Assembly (NCBI RefSeq): GCF_905475465.1
Contig: NC_062256.1
Coordinates: 10,053,662-10,117,661 of the forward strand
Source of the DNA: Pieris napi
Lineage: Eukaryota; Arthropoda; Insecta; Lepidoptera; Pieridae
Direction of reading: 5' to 3'
Length of the DNA: 64,000 bases
A model generated the notes under the pieces. It was not told the origin of the DNA. It searched no databases and saw only the letters and a program-made list of their open reading frames with translations. The position numbers and the translations under genes are program-made. Positions 23,317 through 36,329 of this stretch are shown piece by piece (position 1 is the first letter of the stretch; each line of letters starts with the position of its first letter).

Positions 23317-26300
23317 TTACACTCTATTAATAGGGTTATCGCTCCAAGCGAAGTCATCGTCGGTGAAGGCATATATCATCCAATAGAATAAATTAAGTAA
23401 AGCAAATGATGCCGGGAACAACACGCGAGCGGCTTTGTCAATGTGAGATACACTGTTTATGTGACCGCGGTTCCCTGAAAAAAAAATTGACATTTAAAAA
23501 TTCACTATGTCATACTCCATTAATAATAATATTTTATAAATTCCGAATATATTTAAAAAAAGTAAGTATTTTATTTAATGAGTCATTTCTTAAATTAAAA
23601 ACTTTACGTGGGAGTACATTCATTCATATTATTTTTCATAAACAAAAGGAAAATTCAATTTGGGCGCTACATAGAAAAGTATGTCTTTCCTGTTTACAAG
23701 TGTTTAAATTTAAAATAAATCTTTAACATTTGTTCGTCACGTATTACAAATACCAAAATCTAGAACACACTATCCAACTACATAATATATATTAAGTGAA
23801 AAGTAGTGTAAAAAATTCTGTTTTATACTGTGTGTGACTCTTCGGGAGAACATAATATCTTGTCTGTTTAATAATATAAATAGCCTAAAAAGACAGTTAA
23901 TTTTTCAAGTGAGTTGAACAATGAGGTCCTTGTTAACTAGCATGGTTAAATAAGCCATGGAGAAGCTAAGTCAATCCAAGAGGGTAAATAATTATATACA
24001 GTGTACCGGCTTCTCGCTGCCTTTGACGTCTATACTGGTCATCACCCGCGAGGCAGTACAACAGCTGACGCCATCGCGGAACCCTGTTCTCAGTCTGAGT
24101 AGTCCGTTCCATGGTGAGACGGACGCATGGATGTTCTTCTTGAACCTGAGGAAGATCGCTATCCGCAGAACTATTACTTTGGGCTGGTAATGAGGGACTC
24201 TGAAAAAACAATAAATCATATTATTGACATCCGATGTGGTATGTACATATAATCTAGCTAAAACAATTAATCAATACACACACTTAATTCAACTTACATA
24301 ATTATTTGCAGATCTAGCCGAACTTCTTCTTCTAGCAGCGAGCTGTCGAGCTGCATACGCGTCACCTCCGACTTCCTCAATTAATTCTTCCCACTCAGAA
24401 TCATCGATTACTATTTCACCTGATCCTACCTAGAAATTAATTTATAACTTGTTTTTAAAACCAGGCGGTTCTTGGAATGCCTGTAAATGTTAGAAAGGGT
24501 ATAAACGATCATGTTATTAATATCAAATAAATAATTTGTAGTTTGTATTACATCAACTTTGTACATAGACACACACTTACGCATAGCGTTTCCACGAATA
24601 ATAGCAGGTTAATAAAATAAATTATTGATAAGGAAATACAACGATAACGCAAATGTCTGTCAATTTATTTACCTTAGTGAAATAATGTACTCCCGCAAAC
24701 TCGAGCAAGGTTGCGATACAATAGAAGAAGCTCATCAATAAGAACCAATCGAGGGCAGTTGCGTAACGGACTTTTGGAAGATCGGTCCTCGAGTCTAGGC
24801 TTATTGTGGACAGTGTCAACACCGTCGTGATGCCTAAGCCCACACGGTCCGACGTAGCCTTGAATTTAGATGTCACATTAATTATTATACTATATTGCAA
24901 TAAATATAAGTCACAAAACTATGTATTATATCTAGCGACGAAATAGCTTTTAAATAAAATATAATGGCTAAAACATAGCTTTAATGGAAGTAAATGCGAT
25001 TTTGTTACATTTTTATGTAACATGACATTTAGATTTTTTGCATTCCCTTTCAATTACAATCAGAGATACGGTTGGAAGCAAATGTTTATGATCGCAATAA
25101 CCTCACCTCTCGATGTATCCAAAACGACACCCAAGACAGAACAACAATCAGTATGCAGGGCACGTACACTTGAATTAGAAAATATCCCGTGTGTCGCTGA
25201 AGATTAAATGACACTTGTAGCACCGAGAAATCACCTGCACGTAATAAACTTATTCAAACGTTTTATTAAATAGTATTATATCTTATGTATACTATAGAAT
25301 AATATAGATGTGTACGTAAAGTATAAACATAATTGATACCCTGTCCTAATGATATAGCAATGCAAATTTAATATGAATTATCCGAATGAGAAGTGACGAC
25401 TGCAGTGCAGTATGCACGTGAGATTGCTATATTACCTTTGGGAGGGCTCGAGGCAATTAGGACTATAATAGTATCTACTAATTACTTGCAAAACTTTGAC
25501 TACTGAAGCCCAGATTAAAATGACGCTTTGCCTAAGACATTACACCGATAAGCATTGATAATAGTTAAAATAATAATTTATTTCCATAAACTGACTACAT
25601 GATCACCATGATGATGCGTCATTTGCGTTACTAAACAATGCGGTAGTAAAATAGTCCTAGATTTCTTGTTTAGCGTTATATTTGGAAAAATAATATTTGA
25701 ATCATAAGATTCGTTGAATTTTACCATTTAGTACGGGAAAATGTAATTTTTGTGAAGCGTGAAAGCCAATTCATGTCCCCGAAGGCTATATTCGGAGAAC
25801 ACTTAAAGATCGATGTAATGTTTACATATTACATTGTATACGCCACATAGAGGTAAAAATTAAATTATTGGGTAAAAAGGAAAGTCTTTCAATATTGTAT
25901 TTTGGAGATTTGCATTTTATTTTAATTTTCTAATAATTGGCAGACTTGGTTATAAAAATGGTTTCTTTTTAAAATGCTTTTATATAACAGAAGTCTCAAA
26001 AGAAAGTTTACATTTATGCTTTATATACGCTAGTGCTTTAAGTATGCATAGCCCTTCATTATATCGCATTTTACGCAAAGACCTAAAGCTGCATCCCGCC
26101 GATATTAAATGGGTGCAAGAATTAAAGCCCCAAGATGCTAGTCAGGGGCTTGACTTCGTAAATCAGGTAACCGAGCGCTTTTCAACGTTAACCAACATCT
26201 TGTTTACGGATGAAGCTCATTTTCATTTTAATGGACACGTAAATAAGCAGAATTTCCGCTACTCGAGTGCAACGAATCCGAAATGCAAGCCCCTTAATTC

Positions 26301-29300
26301 GCCTATAGTGACTGTACGGGATGCGATGTCAGCGCGGGGAATTATCGGCCCATACTTTTTAAATTTTATTGTTCGATTAAATGAGGGCCGTGAACGCGAG
26401 GGTCTACATTTGGACGGTATTATTTTTAAGAAATAAATTCCCAAAATGTGTACTTTAATAATGTATAAACACTTTTTTACACACTTTATATTAGCTTCAC
26501 CTGTATGTATGTATGTATGTAACCGACTCCTTCGGACTCGATTTTGACCGACTTTAAACGGACAGATTTAATTCAAACACTTGTACACTTATAAAGAATC
26601 AACGACAGTATAATAATTTCATAGGTTTATCTCGAAAAAACAATGAAATTTTTTTTAAGTCCACAAAGCACGCCAAAAAATACTGGTTTTATTGTGAAAA
26701 AGCGTGGGTTGCTCTGTGCCATATTTTTCTATCGAGCAACCCACGCTTTTTCACAATAAAACCAGTATTTTTTGTTCATTACCATTTTCAGCCTAAATTA
26801 GGAATTATTTTTCACTTTTTAGTTTGATGTGCTTAAAAAGCGTGTTTTATAGTTTTTTTTAAACTATATTTATTTGATACACGATTTAAATTTTTTTAAT
26901 CGATCAACTAAATATGAACTTTCCTTTTGACTCACCCTGTATTTTTTCTTTAAAAAGCGTTTAATGCAAAGACATAAACTATGAATAAATTGTTTTATTC
27001 AAAGCATACTCGGCAAGGTTGTGTAAATGTGCGGAATCGCATTAAATCGGAAATCTCGGCAGCCCGTGATTAGGGAGGCCGTTGTGAGGAGAGGAAACCG
27101 ATATCGAGGCTTCGATCTGACTTCAATTTTATAAGTTTTATGAAAGTATGACAACGATCTTCGAGTATTCAAATAATTGTTATGATTTATGCTTTTTACT
27201 TTAACGACTGTTATGAGACTTCGTTTCCGACTTTCGTCTTTACATCGTTACCATTTTTATTTATTATTTTGGTATGTGAATAAAAGACTAGTTAAAATCT
27301 CATAAAATCTAGTCCTTAACGAAAGAAAAAAATATATTATGCACAATAAAATTTAATTCAGACAAGTTTATTATAGATAAGTGACAGTAAAAAAATTAGT
27401 TCTTATGTTACGTAAAACAGCAAAATGATAATATTTCGTCCATAGTTGCTGTATATACATTCGTATGAGAAAAACCTTTCTGAGTGAAATGATTGAGAGT
27501 ATTATTATGTGGGAACCGAATAGGAAAAACCATTGATTACTCGATTATTAACGTGACTTATTCTAGAGAGGAACTCGTCAGCTAATATTTGAGACACCCC
27601 TATTTATTTAGGCTATCTCTTTCCCAATACTTGTTATTATGACTTTCATATTCATTTATATTAACTTAATGATATAAGTTTTAAGAACGTTAAAGAATTT
27701 AAGGTAGCTTTCATTCTGGGTTACCCACAATAATTATAAGATTATCAACGTTTAATACCTATCAATTTTCAAAGTTTTCCAGCGGTTAATATATTCCACT
27801 GCAGATCGTGAGGTTTTAGCTTAAAATCGGCTTGGAGGACATTATTAATTTTATTTAACAATAAAGGTAAATCATAATGTGTGGCTTACCTTCTCGTCTT
27901 GTAAAAGTAAAGTTCCTGTATGGAAAGCTGATGAGATCAAACTGAGACAAAGTCATGCCTGGGACAAAGTTTACGCTTTCGGAATTCTGCCATTGGTAGA
28001 CCAACTGCTGGTTCGAGTATGCGTCTGCGAAATTATTCATTGTATTAATGTTTTTTCATCTGAATAAATACTAATTTAGTTTAATAATAATTGTAAAGAT
28101 AGAAGTTCAATATACAAAAAGTAGTATCGGTATTAAAGTCAGACGATTTCTACTGTTCTTAATAGTAACAAAACTATCTAAACAATTTTTTTGATTTTAT
28201 ACATTCTTGAGGTTAATAAACCCAACGCTAACCTTAAATTTAAGTATAAATAAAATTTCTTTATTTCACTGGGAACATTTTGTAGGATCTATCTCTACTA
28301 GTATTTAGTATGTCTGTTTCATTCTCTTTTGTAATAAATAAATAAACTTTATATTATTTATGAAAATAGAATATTCCTTTTGTTCCTAACAATACAATCT
28401 CAGTCTTTAAAATACCAAGGGTCGCTGAAAACTTTTGTAACTTTTGTACACAACGCATCGCGACTACGATGTTTCAATTGGCCCAATTGAACCATGCAGC
28501 CACTAATCAACAAAATAGATACACCTCTACAACTGAACACTTTATTACTTCACTAAATATTAATTACTTAATCTGCTGTGGATTATTGGCCCATGCGCAT
28601 CTTATTAGAACACACAATTTGTTTTCCAGTTAAATAATAATTGAAATACAGTCGATTACCTACTTTAAAAAATGCCTGTACATTCAATAAAGGATTAGAT
28701 TAGAAGATGCTTTGGTATTTTTTTTAAGCTAGTAAATATTACTACAATACAAATCGGTTTAAATCTGAATTCTGTTCGTCAAAACATACGCTCAATTATC
28801 AATACGATCTGTTGTGTTCCACCAGATTTAGCACGCTCTAATAATTCAGATCGGCGATTATCAAAAATCGATAGGGTTTGTACTCACAGCTTCCAAGGAT
28901 AAGCGGACACGACTGACGATCCATTGGGAAATTTCGAAGTTCCATTGGACACTTGGCCTTAATAGTCAATCTGTTGAAATACGGGTTCATTATAGCCTAC
29001 TAGGCCCGTATAAGCTACAAACCAGGTTTGAGTACTGGAGAGAAATATCAAAAAAGTTTGCACTATTTAAAAAATTAGATTAACTTAATTTTTTGACATT
29101 GAAATAATTAAAAAGCTTTTAAATTGCTTTTTAAATAATAAACGATGTAAATAATGAAAGATTAATTATTGAAAAATAGTTAAAGTTTTATTAGATTAAA
29201 AGTCAAGCACCGTATTAGGTAGTAATTTATTAAATTATAAAATAATTAATGATTTTCAACTCTTAAAGCAATCAGTTCTGAAATCTGAGTGGGCGCATTC

Positions 29301-31281
29301 TTCTCGCTGCCAATTAAAATGGCGGACTTTGTTTTAAGCGTCGACGAAATTAATGGAGCGCCAAGCACGAGACAATTATTCAACTTTTTTTAATTTTCAA
29401 CTTTTTGATTGATTATTTGATATAGCACTTTTCATCTACTACGTACTAAGTACACTGAATGGTTGTGTACTTACACTGTTTTTCTTACACCCGCGTAAAC
29501 TAAAATCAATATAATTGTCCAATAAAGCTAGAATGAAGTAGTTTTTAATTAAACGAAAGTAAGCGCTTTAATGAAAAGCTTATCTTCATTATAATAGATA
29601 TGCGCTGGAAAAACTATTTTCCAAACAATTGATTGGCTTTGTGCAATAGACATTAATCCTCAAAGCCTAACAATATAAATTCAATTAAGTCTGCTTTCAA
29701 TTACAAAATTTACGTTATTTTTATCACAATAATGATTAAATGATCAATACAATTTCCCTATTTTTGTTTTATATTTTTAGTATTGTATATTACAAATATT
29801 TAGAATTAAAAAAACATACACAATTAAAAGCAATAAAATTATAAACTGGGTTTTATTCTATATTTTATAAACTTTATCTCGTTTATTCTACTCGTACCTA
29901 TATTTATACTAAAACATGTAGAAAATACATTAAACAATTTAATATATTATTACCTCATAGAATATAATATGTCGCCGTGTTGGCTAATTCGTAGCAACTT
30001 ATTGGGTACAGTTATTGTGTGAACGTAAGAATGCTTTCCATTATAGAAGTACGTGTCGGGTCGCCAGATCCTCTCCAGCATTTTGATAGATAGTGACAAT
30101 GATCGTATTGGGCCGAGGAACGACAGGCGCGTGTCTCGCCAGTATTGACGGAAATAACAGTCCATTGAATAATCCTGAAAGTTATTCCGACTCGATTCGA
30201 GATCAAATGTACTGAATATTGTAACAAAACTTTAATAACGTAATTAATATTGTGACAAAACGTACCATGTCTAGTTCAGACACCGGACCCATACTGCGTA
30301 TGAGAATATTAGTTTGGACCACTGTAGGGTAACCTGAAAATATATTTTTTATTATTATTAAACTCACAACCTTAGATTTTAATAATAATAATTAAAAATA
30401 AATAGATATAACACTTAAATAAATTTAAAGAGTTTGGTTGCTGCAGTTTCTAATACGAAAAGAAATATGATTTAGCGATGGGAATCTTGTGATCAAATAT
30501 ATTAAACTGTACCTAAATGAGGTTAACATTAAACGAATAAACTTAAAACTAATGTTTCTTTATAAGCTCAAGAATTAATTTTCTATTTAAATAAGAATTA
30601 TAATAAAATTGACTTTGTTAAATAATATATATCAGCGGCGCTACAACCTCTTTAGGTCTGGGCCTCAGATTTCTGTATCTGTTTCATGATATTTTTTTAA
30701 TCTTATAGGCAACTAGGTGATCGGCCTCCTGTGCCTGACACACGCCGTTGACCTTTGGGTCTGAGACATGTCGGTTTCCTCACGATGTTTTCCTTCACCG
30801 TTAGTAAATAAAGTCAATTGGTGCACAGCCGGGGATCGAACCTACGACCTCAGGGATGAAAGTCGCACGCTGAAGCCACTAGGCCAACACTGCTCTTTGT
30901 TAAATAATACTAAAACGATTAATATTTCACTGACCTTTCCCGTGTGTCGGGAGCTGTGACTTCTCATAATTCTTCAATAAGTTTTCTAAAACCACTGTAA
31001 TATTTTTCGATACCGCATCATTGATGCTACGTTTCTGGTTCACCTTTGCGTCGTATTCGGTTTTGTTCAGTTCATTGAACGTGGTATTAAAGTAAGTGAG
31101 TAACATATCCTCTTGTGCTTCATGCCAAAGTGCACTTTCGTTTTCACGATTTTCAACTGTTGCTGAGAAAATCTTTGGAAAATCTTCCGTCGAGCTGTCG
31201 GGGTCTAAGGATGTCAGTGATATGGGAAATGTTCCATTTTCAGTTGTCAAGTAGACCGCTCCCTTCGCATCAACTTTTGTC
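23317..31281 (-). CDS. GABA-gated Cys-loop channel subunit, alpha-like (CG8916/GRD type); 5' end not found
   Basis: Pentameric ligand-gated ion-channel subunit. Exons in transcription order: 31281-30935, 30333-30266, 30174-29954, 28970-28888, 28024-27890, 25234-25107, 24858-24673, 24429-24298, 24199-24007 and 23474-23317. All are in phase and give 549 aa to the stop. Extracellular part: ILIRSMGPVSELDM, DYSMDCYFRQYWRDTRLSF, loop A IWRPDTYFYNGKHS, and the Cys-loop (two Cys with 13 residues between, CPMELRNFPMDRQSC). M1 is IQVYVPCILIVVLSWVSFWI. M2 is TSDRVGLGITTVLTLSTISL. M3 is ALDWFLLMSFFYCIATLLEF. The M3-M4 loop holds an acidic then basic stretch (AARRRSSARS). M4 is ARVLFPASFALLNLFYWMIY. The exon coding NDAVSKNITVVLENLLKNYE is the first one I can place; the signal-peptide exon lies upstream. 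From memory, the M2-M3 signature and the nearby LCCH3 favour CG8916 over GRD, but a tree is needed. Odd: weak donor GCCG/GTACAC after 24007. Confidence 0.9.
26044..26436 (+). pseudogene. Truncated mariner/Tc1-like transposase
   Basis: Reads YRILRKDLKLHPADIKWVQE, FTDEAHFHFNGHVNKQNFR, and SARGIIGPYF, the middle of an insect mariner-type transposase with the catalytic Asp of F-x-DEAHF. Both the N-terminal helix-turn-helix region and the C-terminal third are missing, so it is inactive. It lies in the intron between the M1 and ligand-domain exons of the alpha-like receptor gene, on the opposite strand. Confidence 0.7.
26470..26900. repeat. Palindromic repeat element, copy 1, with perfect 40-bp hairpin
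   Basis: Starts in ACACACTTTATATTAGCTTC, then CTGTATGTATGTATGTATGT, then ACCGACTCCTTCGGACTCGA. It includes a perfect inverted repeat at 26675-26714 / 26734-26773 (loop 19) and ends with CATTACCATTTTCAGCCTAA and a TTTAAACTATATTTATTT tail. An inverted copy lies at 54185-54640. The rest of this intron (25235-27889) shows only AT-rich sequence besides the mariner fragment. Confidence 0.7.
30635..30894 (-). repeat. tRNA-derived SINE copy
   Basis: Near-complete reverse copy in the intron between the first two mapped exons of the receptor gene. Read on the minus strand, it has GAGCAGTGTTGGCCTAGTGG, the GGTTCGATCCCCGGCTGTGC box B region and the tail ...GAGGTTGTAGCGCCGC. Confidence 0.85.
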
Positions 31282-31979
31282 CTGGTTATGAGAAAATATA
31301 TTTAATATATTTTGTGGACAATACATGTTTCTTTACTAAACAGTTTTCTAAGGGTTCCTTCTATATATTTTTTATTCGTTTAACAGGGATGTTCAAATTC
31401 AAGAAAACCAATGTATAATGAGTATGACTTTACTCATTTAAACTAAACGTAGTCAACTATTGTTCTATCTAAAGTACCTACTTATTTCACGGTTTATTGC
31501 AAGTGTACTTTACGCCGTGATAAAGTAAAATAGGGAAGTGATTTCGTTTTATAAAAGAGGAGGAGAGAGAAGAGTTATTAAAAAATTAGTTTTTAAAATA
31601 AGTAAAACTCTAATCGTACAATTTCGTTAATTTTTGTTTTAGTCCTTATTTGACTCATCAATCAAAGTTTCGTAGCTCTCGGCCGTCATCTTTGACTGAT
31701 AATAATAAAAGTAGCGCCAATCTCATTTAATCTTCCAAACAAATACATTTACGATCGCTATTCCTTTACTAATTTAGAGCTAGAATATCGTTGATCTGTT
31801 GACAGTTTATCTCAGCTGGTATTTATCATATATTACGCTCCATTTTTTAAGAAATATCTTAAAACTATTATCACACAAAAAAATCAGTAATATCTGAAAT
31901 CTTTTTACAGTCGGAATAAAACTGTTATTTGTTCAAAACTTTAAATAATTTAGTAAAGTTGCCGGCGTCGGTGAAATCG

Positions 31980-32775
31980 ACCAATCGACTGGTGAAATGA
32001 CCTGTGACAGAGATTATTTTAATTTAGTTAGTCAACCCCTTTCCAGTTCCCTATAGCAAGCCCGATGGCTTCAGCCAAATGGGCAGGCACGACCGGGGCA
32101 AAACCGGCGTGAAGTGATGCAATAGGTTCATCCTGAGTGAGACTCACTTAGCGGGAGCCCAACATCCCATAGCGGAGATGCCGGCTGACCGACTCATTGA
32201 GTACATCCAAATGGCTATAGATTTCCTGTTCGAAAAGGTCGCGTCCGCCGTAATCGTGATACTTGGCGACATAAACGCCCATCACGCCGACTGGCTCGCT
32301 TTTCACGACTTCTCTTTGCCATCTGACCTGACACGAATGGTCTGTACTCGTTCGGCACTGTCCTGAAGTGCTACAAGAACGCTTCAATACATCCGTCCCC
32401 TACAAAGGCGATCGCTCTGATCCGTCGAACTATTGCTCAATAGCTATAACCTCCTTGTTCTCCAAAATCAGTATCTAGAGGGCCACCAGCTAGTTAGAGA
32501 TGGTCAGTGATCGCTCAGCTGGTGACATTGTATACCTTACTCATGTCCTGAACTAAACCTGGTACAATTTAACCCCAAGAATACACAAGTTTGCGCGTTT
32601 TCCGCTAAAAACGTTTTCGTTTCCCTTTTTCGTTATTCCTCTTTTCGAAGACACTTTTTTTTTAAAGTCACAGCCAGCATCGGAATACTTGGCTTTGACA
32701 TATCGTACGACGTTCAGTTTCGCGGTCGAGAACCTCTATGGGCGGCGATATCAGCCTCCTGCCCGATTTTTTGTA
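31980..32775 (+). mobile_element. Degenerate non-LTR retrotransposon (family B), second copy
   Basis: Related to 3380-4775. It keeps an endonuclease fragment (VASAVIVILGDINAHHADW at 32240-32298, the GDxNAHH motif of LINE endonucleases). An RT start follows (KGDRSDPSNY at 32405), and then the LINE tail GGGCGGCGATATCAGCCTCC near 32740. There are internal deletions and stops throughout. Confidence 0.75.
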
Positions 32776-34030
32776 TGTTCTATAAAAAAAATTAATGACA
32801 ACATTTGTGACATCCAAGATATACACACAAACTTGACATTTATTCGTACCTTTTTGGGTAGGGCTTAAACGTATTTCGATTATTATCCTTTACACTGATT
32901 TGTATCTTATTTTAGATAAAGAAAAAACCTAAAACCTTTCAAAAACGATAAAAATTATATTCATAAGCTCTGCGGCAGATGTACGCGAAAGGGCTTTTTA
33001 TTTTAGATTATGTTAAAGCATTCCTTGATAGCTCCGCGGTTTGAAAGGTTACGAAATATTTATTCATGGGAAGTGTTGTGTACACTTTACTACACGTGTA
33101 GCCGACATTTTCCAATGAATTTTATGCTATAGGAACAATAGAAAGCGAATTTGCTGTTTTATTTGAAAAATAAAATTATTTAAATTTGTTATATTGCAGA
33201 AACAGAAAAATCTCCAAGATATAAGTTTAATATTATGAAGACGTTCATCGCTGTTCCAATTCCCGTAATTCTAATTGGACCCTGGCACGCTGTGATTGCT
33301 TCATATGCTCACACTGAATCAAAATGATTGCACGCTCTACTTATATCAAATACTCACTTTTAAGTTCGTTTATAACAAATTTTATATGCTATTATTGTTA
33401 TGTATATATGATAAAGGATGTATAGACAAGCAAACAACACGAAATGTCACCTGAAAACATTTGTTGTTTCACCAGGGGTTGAGGAGTTACAGATACAGAT
33501 AACAAAGATATAATTAGCTAGTAGTTGATTTATAGATCAAATTAGAATAATAATATTGTTCTGAACAGAAGTTTTCTGTATTACTCTTGTAGTTAGATCC
33601 CTATAATGTAACTCCTATTTATCTACATTTTACGAATAACCAGACACAACTTAAAACGTTCTTATAACTTAATTTATCGAATGTTAATTGTTTCGGGTCT
33701 CGTTAAAGTGAGTGTGACATCAATGAAAAATAAAAAGATGTATTTTTCGCAAGATCCTCAGTCTCCGAGCACCTACTTACGATTTTAAGTGCTCACTTAG
33801 ACGAGTTTTGCTGAAAATACCGAAATCATTTTATACAAAAAAAATATGAAAGTAAGCCATCTTAACTTCATTTTTTAAAAACAAATCCGTTCTATATCAT
33901 ATAAAAAAACTTTAGAGGTGTCAAGGGACACCCGGATGGAACGAAATTCCTTTCGATTAATTAATATGTTAATTGGTATCATAACAGTATGATAGATTTT
34001 CTCGACACCAATCTTACGACGAAAAAAAAA

Positions 34031-34129
34031 GCCAACATCACAAGGTGTTCTCAGGCGGTCACCCATCCAAGTACTGACCTCGCCCGACGTTGCTTAACTT
34101 CGGTGATCGGACGAGAACCGGTGTATTAC
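34031..34129 (-). pseudogene. 5'-truncated 5S rRNA copy
   Basis: Read on the minus strand, it is a clear 5S rRNA lacking roughly its first 20 bases: ACACCGGTTCTCGTCCGATC, ACCGAAGTTAAGCAACGTCG, GTACTTGGATGGGTGACCGC, ending GTGATGTTGGC. A run of nine T follows at once, the usual RNA polymerase III stop. The internal promoter boxes (around GAAGTTAAGC and GGATGGGTGACC) are present. It could be a 5S pseudogene or the head of a 5S-derived SINE. Without the 5' strand the terminal stem cannot form, so a functional rRNA is unlikely. Confidence 0.8.
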
Positions 34130-34952
34130 AATAGCAAATAGCAAAAAAGTGTCGTGACAACTTTTCGTAACAATTTTTTCCGTCCCCTTTCACAACGCGC
34201 GATAAGGAACTTCGTTCCAAAAATGTATCTACATATTAAAACTTATAATAACTTAAAGAATCATCTTCGCAAAGCAATGTAAGAATGCAGGGTAAACTAA
34301 AATGGCTATTTAATGCCAATAAGAGTCTCGGTTATTCAACGTTAGAGGAGCTGAAGCCCATATCTTATAATTTCCTAAGAAAAAGACGAGAAAAGTTTTT
34401 GGAAAGCTTAGTAAACTCCTAACGAACCGTGATAAACTCTTGCCTAAATGTACGGCAACTTAATCTATCTTTAGTAGAAAAGTTTATTTACAAAGTAACT
34501 AAACCTACAGCAAGTAACAATTTTTAAATAATTTTTGTACATTATATATATAAAGGATCTTTTTGAATGTTGGTGGTCGACATCAGCTGTGCTGTAACAA
34601 TTCCACCACTCTTCTATTTGGTAAGAAAATATTTGTGTTAGCTATAAAGTTGTTAACAATGTAGATGACTTTAACGCAAGGAAAAGATCGTACTAAATCT
34701 TAAAAGGCAAGCAACGAGCCCTCTGGTATTGATAGAATTCATAGCTTGCCCCCCCTGTTCTAAAAATCTAAATTATGAAATTCCTTAGAATTTTAGTACT
34801 TTTATATAGATCCTACATTTTATCTGGAGCACATACTTGATCACATAAGAAAGTACTAGTTAACTAATTGTTAAGGTGTCTATTTGAAATATTTCCAATT
34901 TATATAGGAGTTGAGATGAAACATGATCAATAAAAAAAACAGTGATGCTTCT

Positions 34953-35404
34953 GGGCTTTTGTATCTATTTTATAGTATTTTTTTCTAATTGGCAAGTAAG
35001 ACAGCCTTCTGTGCATTACACGCGCCCTCGACTTTTTGGTTCCATCACCCTACGAGCGGGTGTTAATTCCTTCTCATATTTATTTATTTATTGAAGTTCA
35101 CCACATAATACTACTTCTACGGTTAATGTTACAACCGCTTTTATCTAAAATGTATGACATTACAGGTAAACATAAATGTTTAAAAAAATTACCATCAATA
35201 AAGCGGATTAGGTACGAGTTTGGCGCGTAAGAATGCTTTCTTTAAAATCAGATCAGCCCACTATCGAATACATCCAGCTCCGATAAAGAAATGCTTACAA
35301 GCGATCTTGCTACACAGCAATTATTCATACCTAATTATTCATATTATATTCATAGCACCTCAGGGATAAAGGTCGCACGCTAAAACCACTAGGACAACCC
35401 TGCT
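34953..35404 (-). repeat. Split tRNA-SINE copy with internal insertion
   Basis: 34953-35047 matches the SINE tail (GTATCTATTTTATAG ... CTTCTGTGCATTACACGCGC ... GACTTTTTGG). 35356-35404 matches its head (ACCTCAGGGATAAAGGTCGC, ACGCTAAAACCACTAGGACA). The ~300 bp between them are unrelated AT-rich sequence that includes TATTTATTTATTGAAGTTCA, so the SINE was split by a later insertion. Confidence 0.55.
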
Positions 35405-35474
35405 TTACATCATATGCGAATAAATATAGATACTTCTAATGTGGATTAGGATTTTCGAATGTTAATTATTATTA

Positions 35475-35890
35475 TTATGCTAGCCGACCCGGCAAACGTA
35501 GTTTTGCCTTATATCTTATATCGTAATTATATACTTACAGTATATGATTTCTAGGAAACATTTTTTTAGTACAATAAAAATAACTATCTACTATAATAAA
35601 AAATAGGGGTTGATCATAGAGGGGTTACAATTAAGGGTTGTATGTATGTTGTATTATAAAAAAAATTATAATATAATAATATTCAATAAAGAGCTAATTA
35701 TTAATTTTCAGCTTCAATTTAAGCATTGGATTTTAAAGTGTATTTCCCGAGTTTCAATAATTTATTTGAAAGTGAAGCGACAAAGCCGCGATTTCGTGCT
35801 CTCATTGCTCGCAAGAACCTCTTTTAAAAGAGAACTCTTCACCGAAGTATACAATTTGTCAACTCACTTTCAGATAACAGTTTGACAATG
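35475..35890. repeat. Dispersed insect repeat (GACCCGGCAAACG type)
   Basis: Begins ATGCTAGCCGACCCGGCAAA CGTAGTTTTGCC, a sequence seen scattered through many arthropod genomes and related to 18490-18712. It runs through GAAGCGACAAAGCCGCGATT toward 35890. The open frame 35610-35885 inside it has no recognisable content. Confidence 0.4.
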
Positions 35891-36329
35891 AGGCTTTAGT
35901 ACAACAACTGTGTTTGCATTTGTTAATTCTGGTTTTTCTTCAGGTCATTTATGCAAAAACGATAAATACGAAATTCCGAATCCCCGTTATCTGGTTATCT
36001 ATATCATAAACTTTTTTATTAACTGACCTTCCCCTCGAAGAATTATCGTGTCGAAGGGATTCGAACCCAGACCTTCAGGGGCATATGCCTGTTTATCATA
36101 ACATAACCAATAAAACCTACAATAGACACTTATCAGAACTTTCTATTTTATAATTTGACATAAAATGATTATATGAAACAGGTTCGATTGGGGATAATAA
36201 TTTTATTTATAAAACAACAGCAAAGTTATTGGAAACAAATTAAATCACACTACACTAATGTTACTCGAACAGATCGCCAATGAGCTCTATATAGTAAAAT
36301 ATTTAAATTTCAAACATTGAAATTAGGTC

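Noticed and set aside
23406..23726. 106-aa plus ORF beside the receptor M4 exon
   Set aside because: Its start overlaps the antisense of the true M4 exon (23317-23474), and the remainder is AT-rich intron.
26505..26520. TGTA tandem repeats as a possible microsatellite or CRISPR-like array
   Set aside because: Only four short units inside a dispersed element; no spacer-repeat structure, and the DNA is eukaryotic.
36035..36100. tRNA-like GGGATTCGAACCC segment
   Set aside because: Has a B-box-like core but no matching A box or cloverleaf; most likely a SINE scrap, not a tRNA gene.
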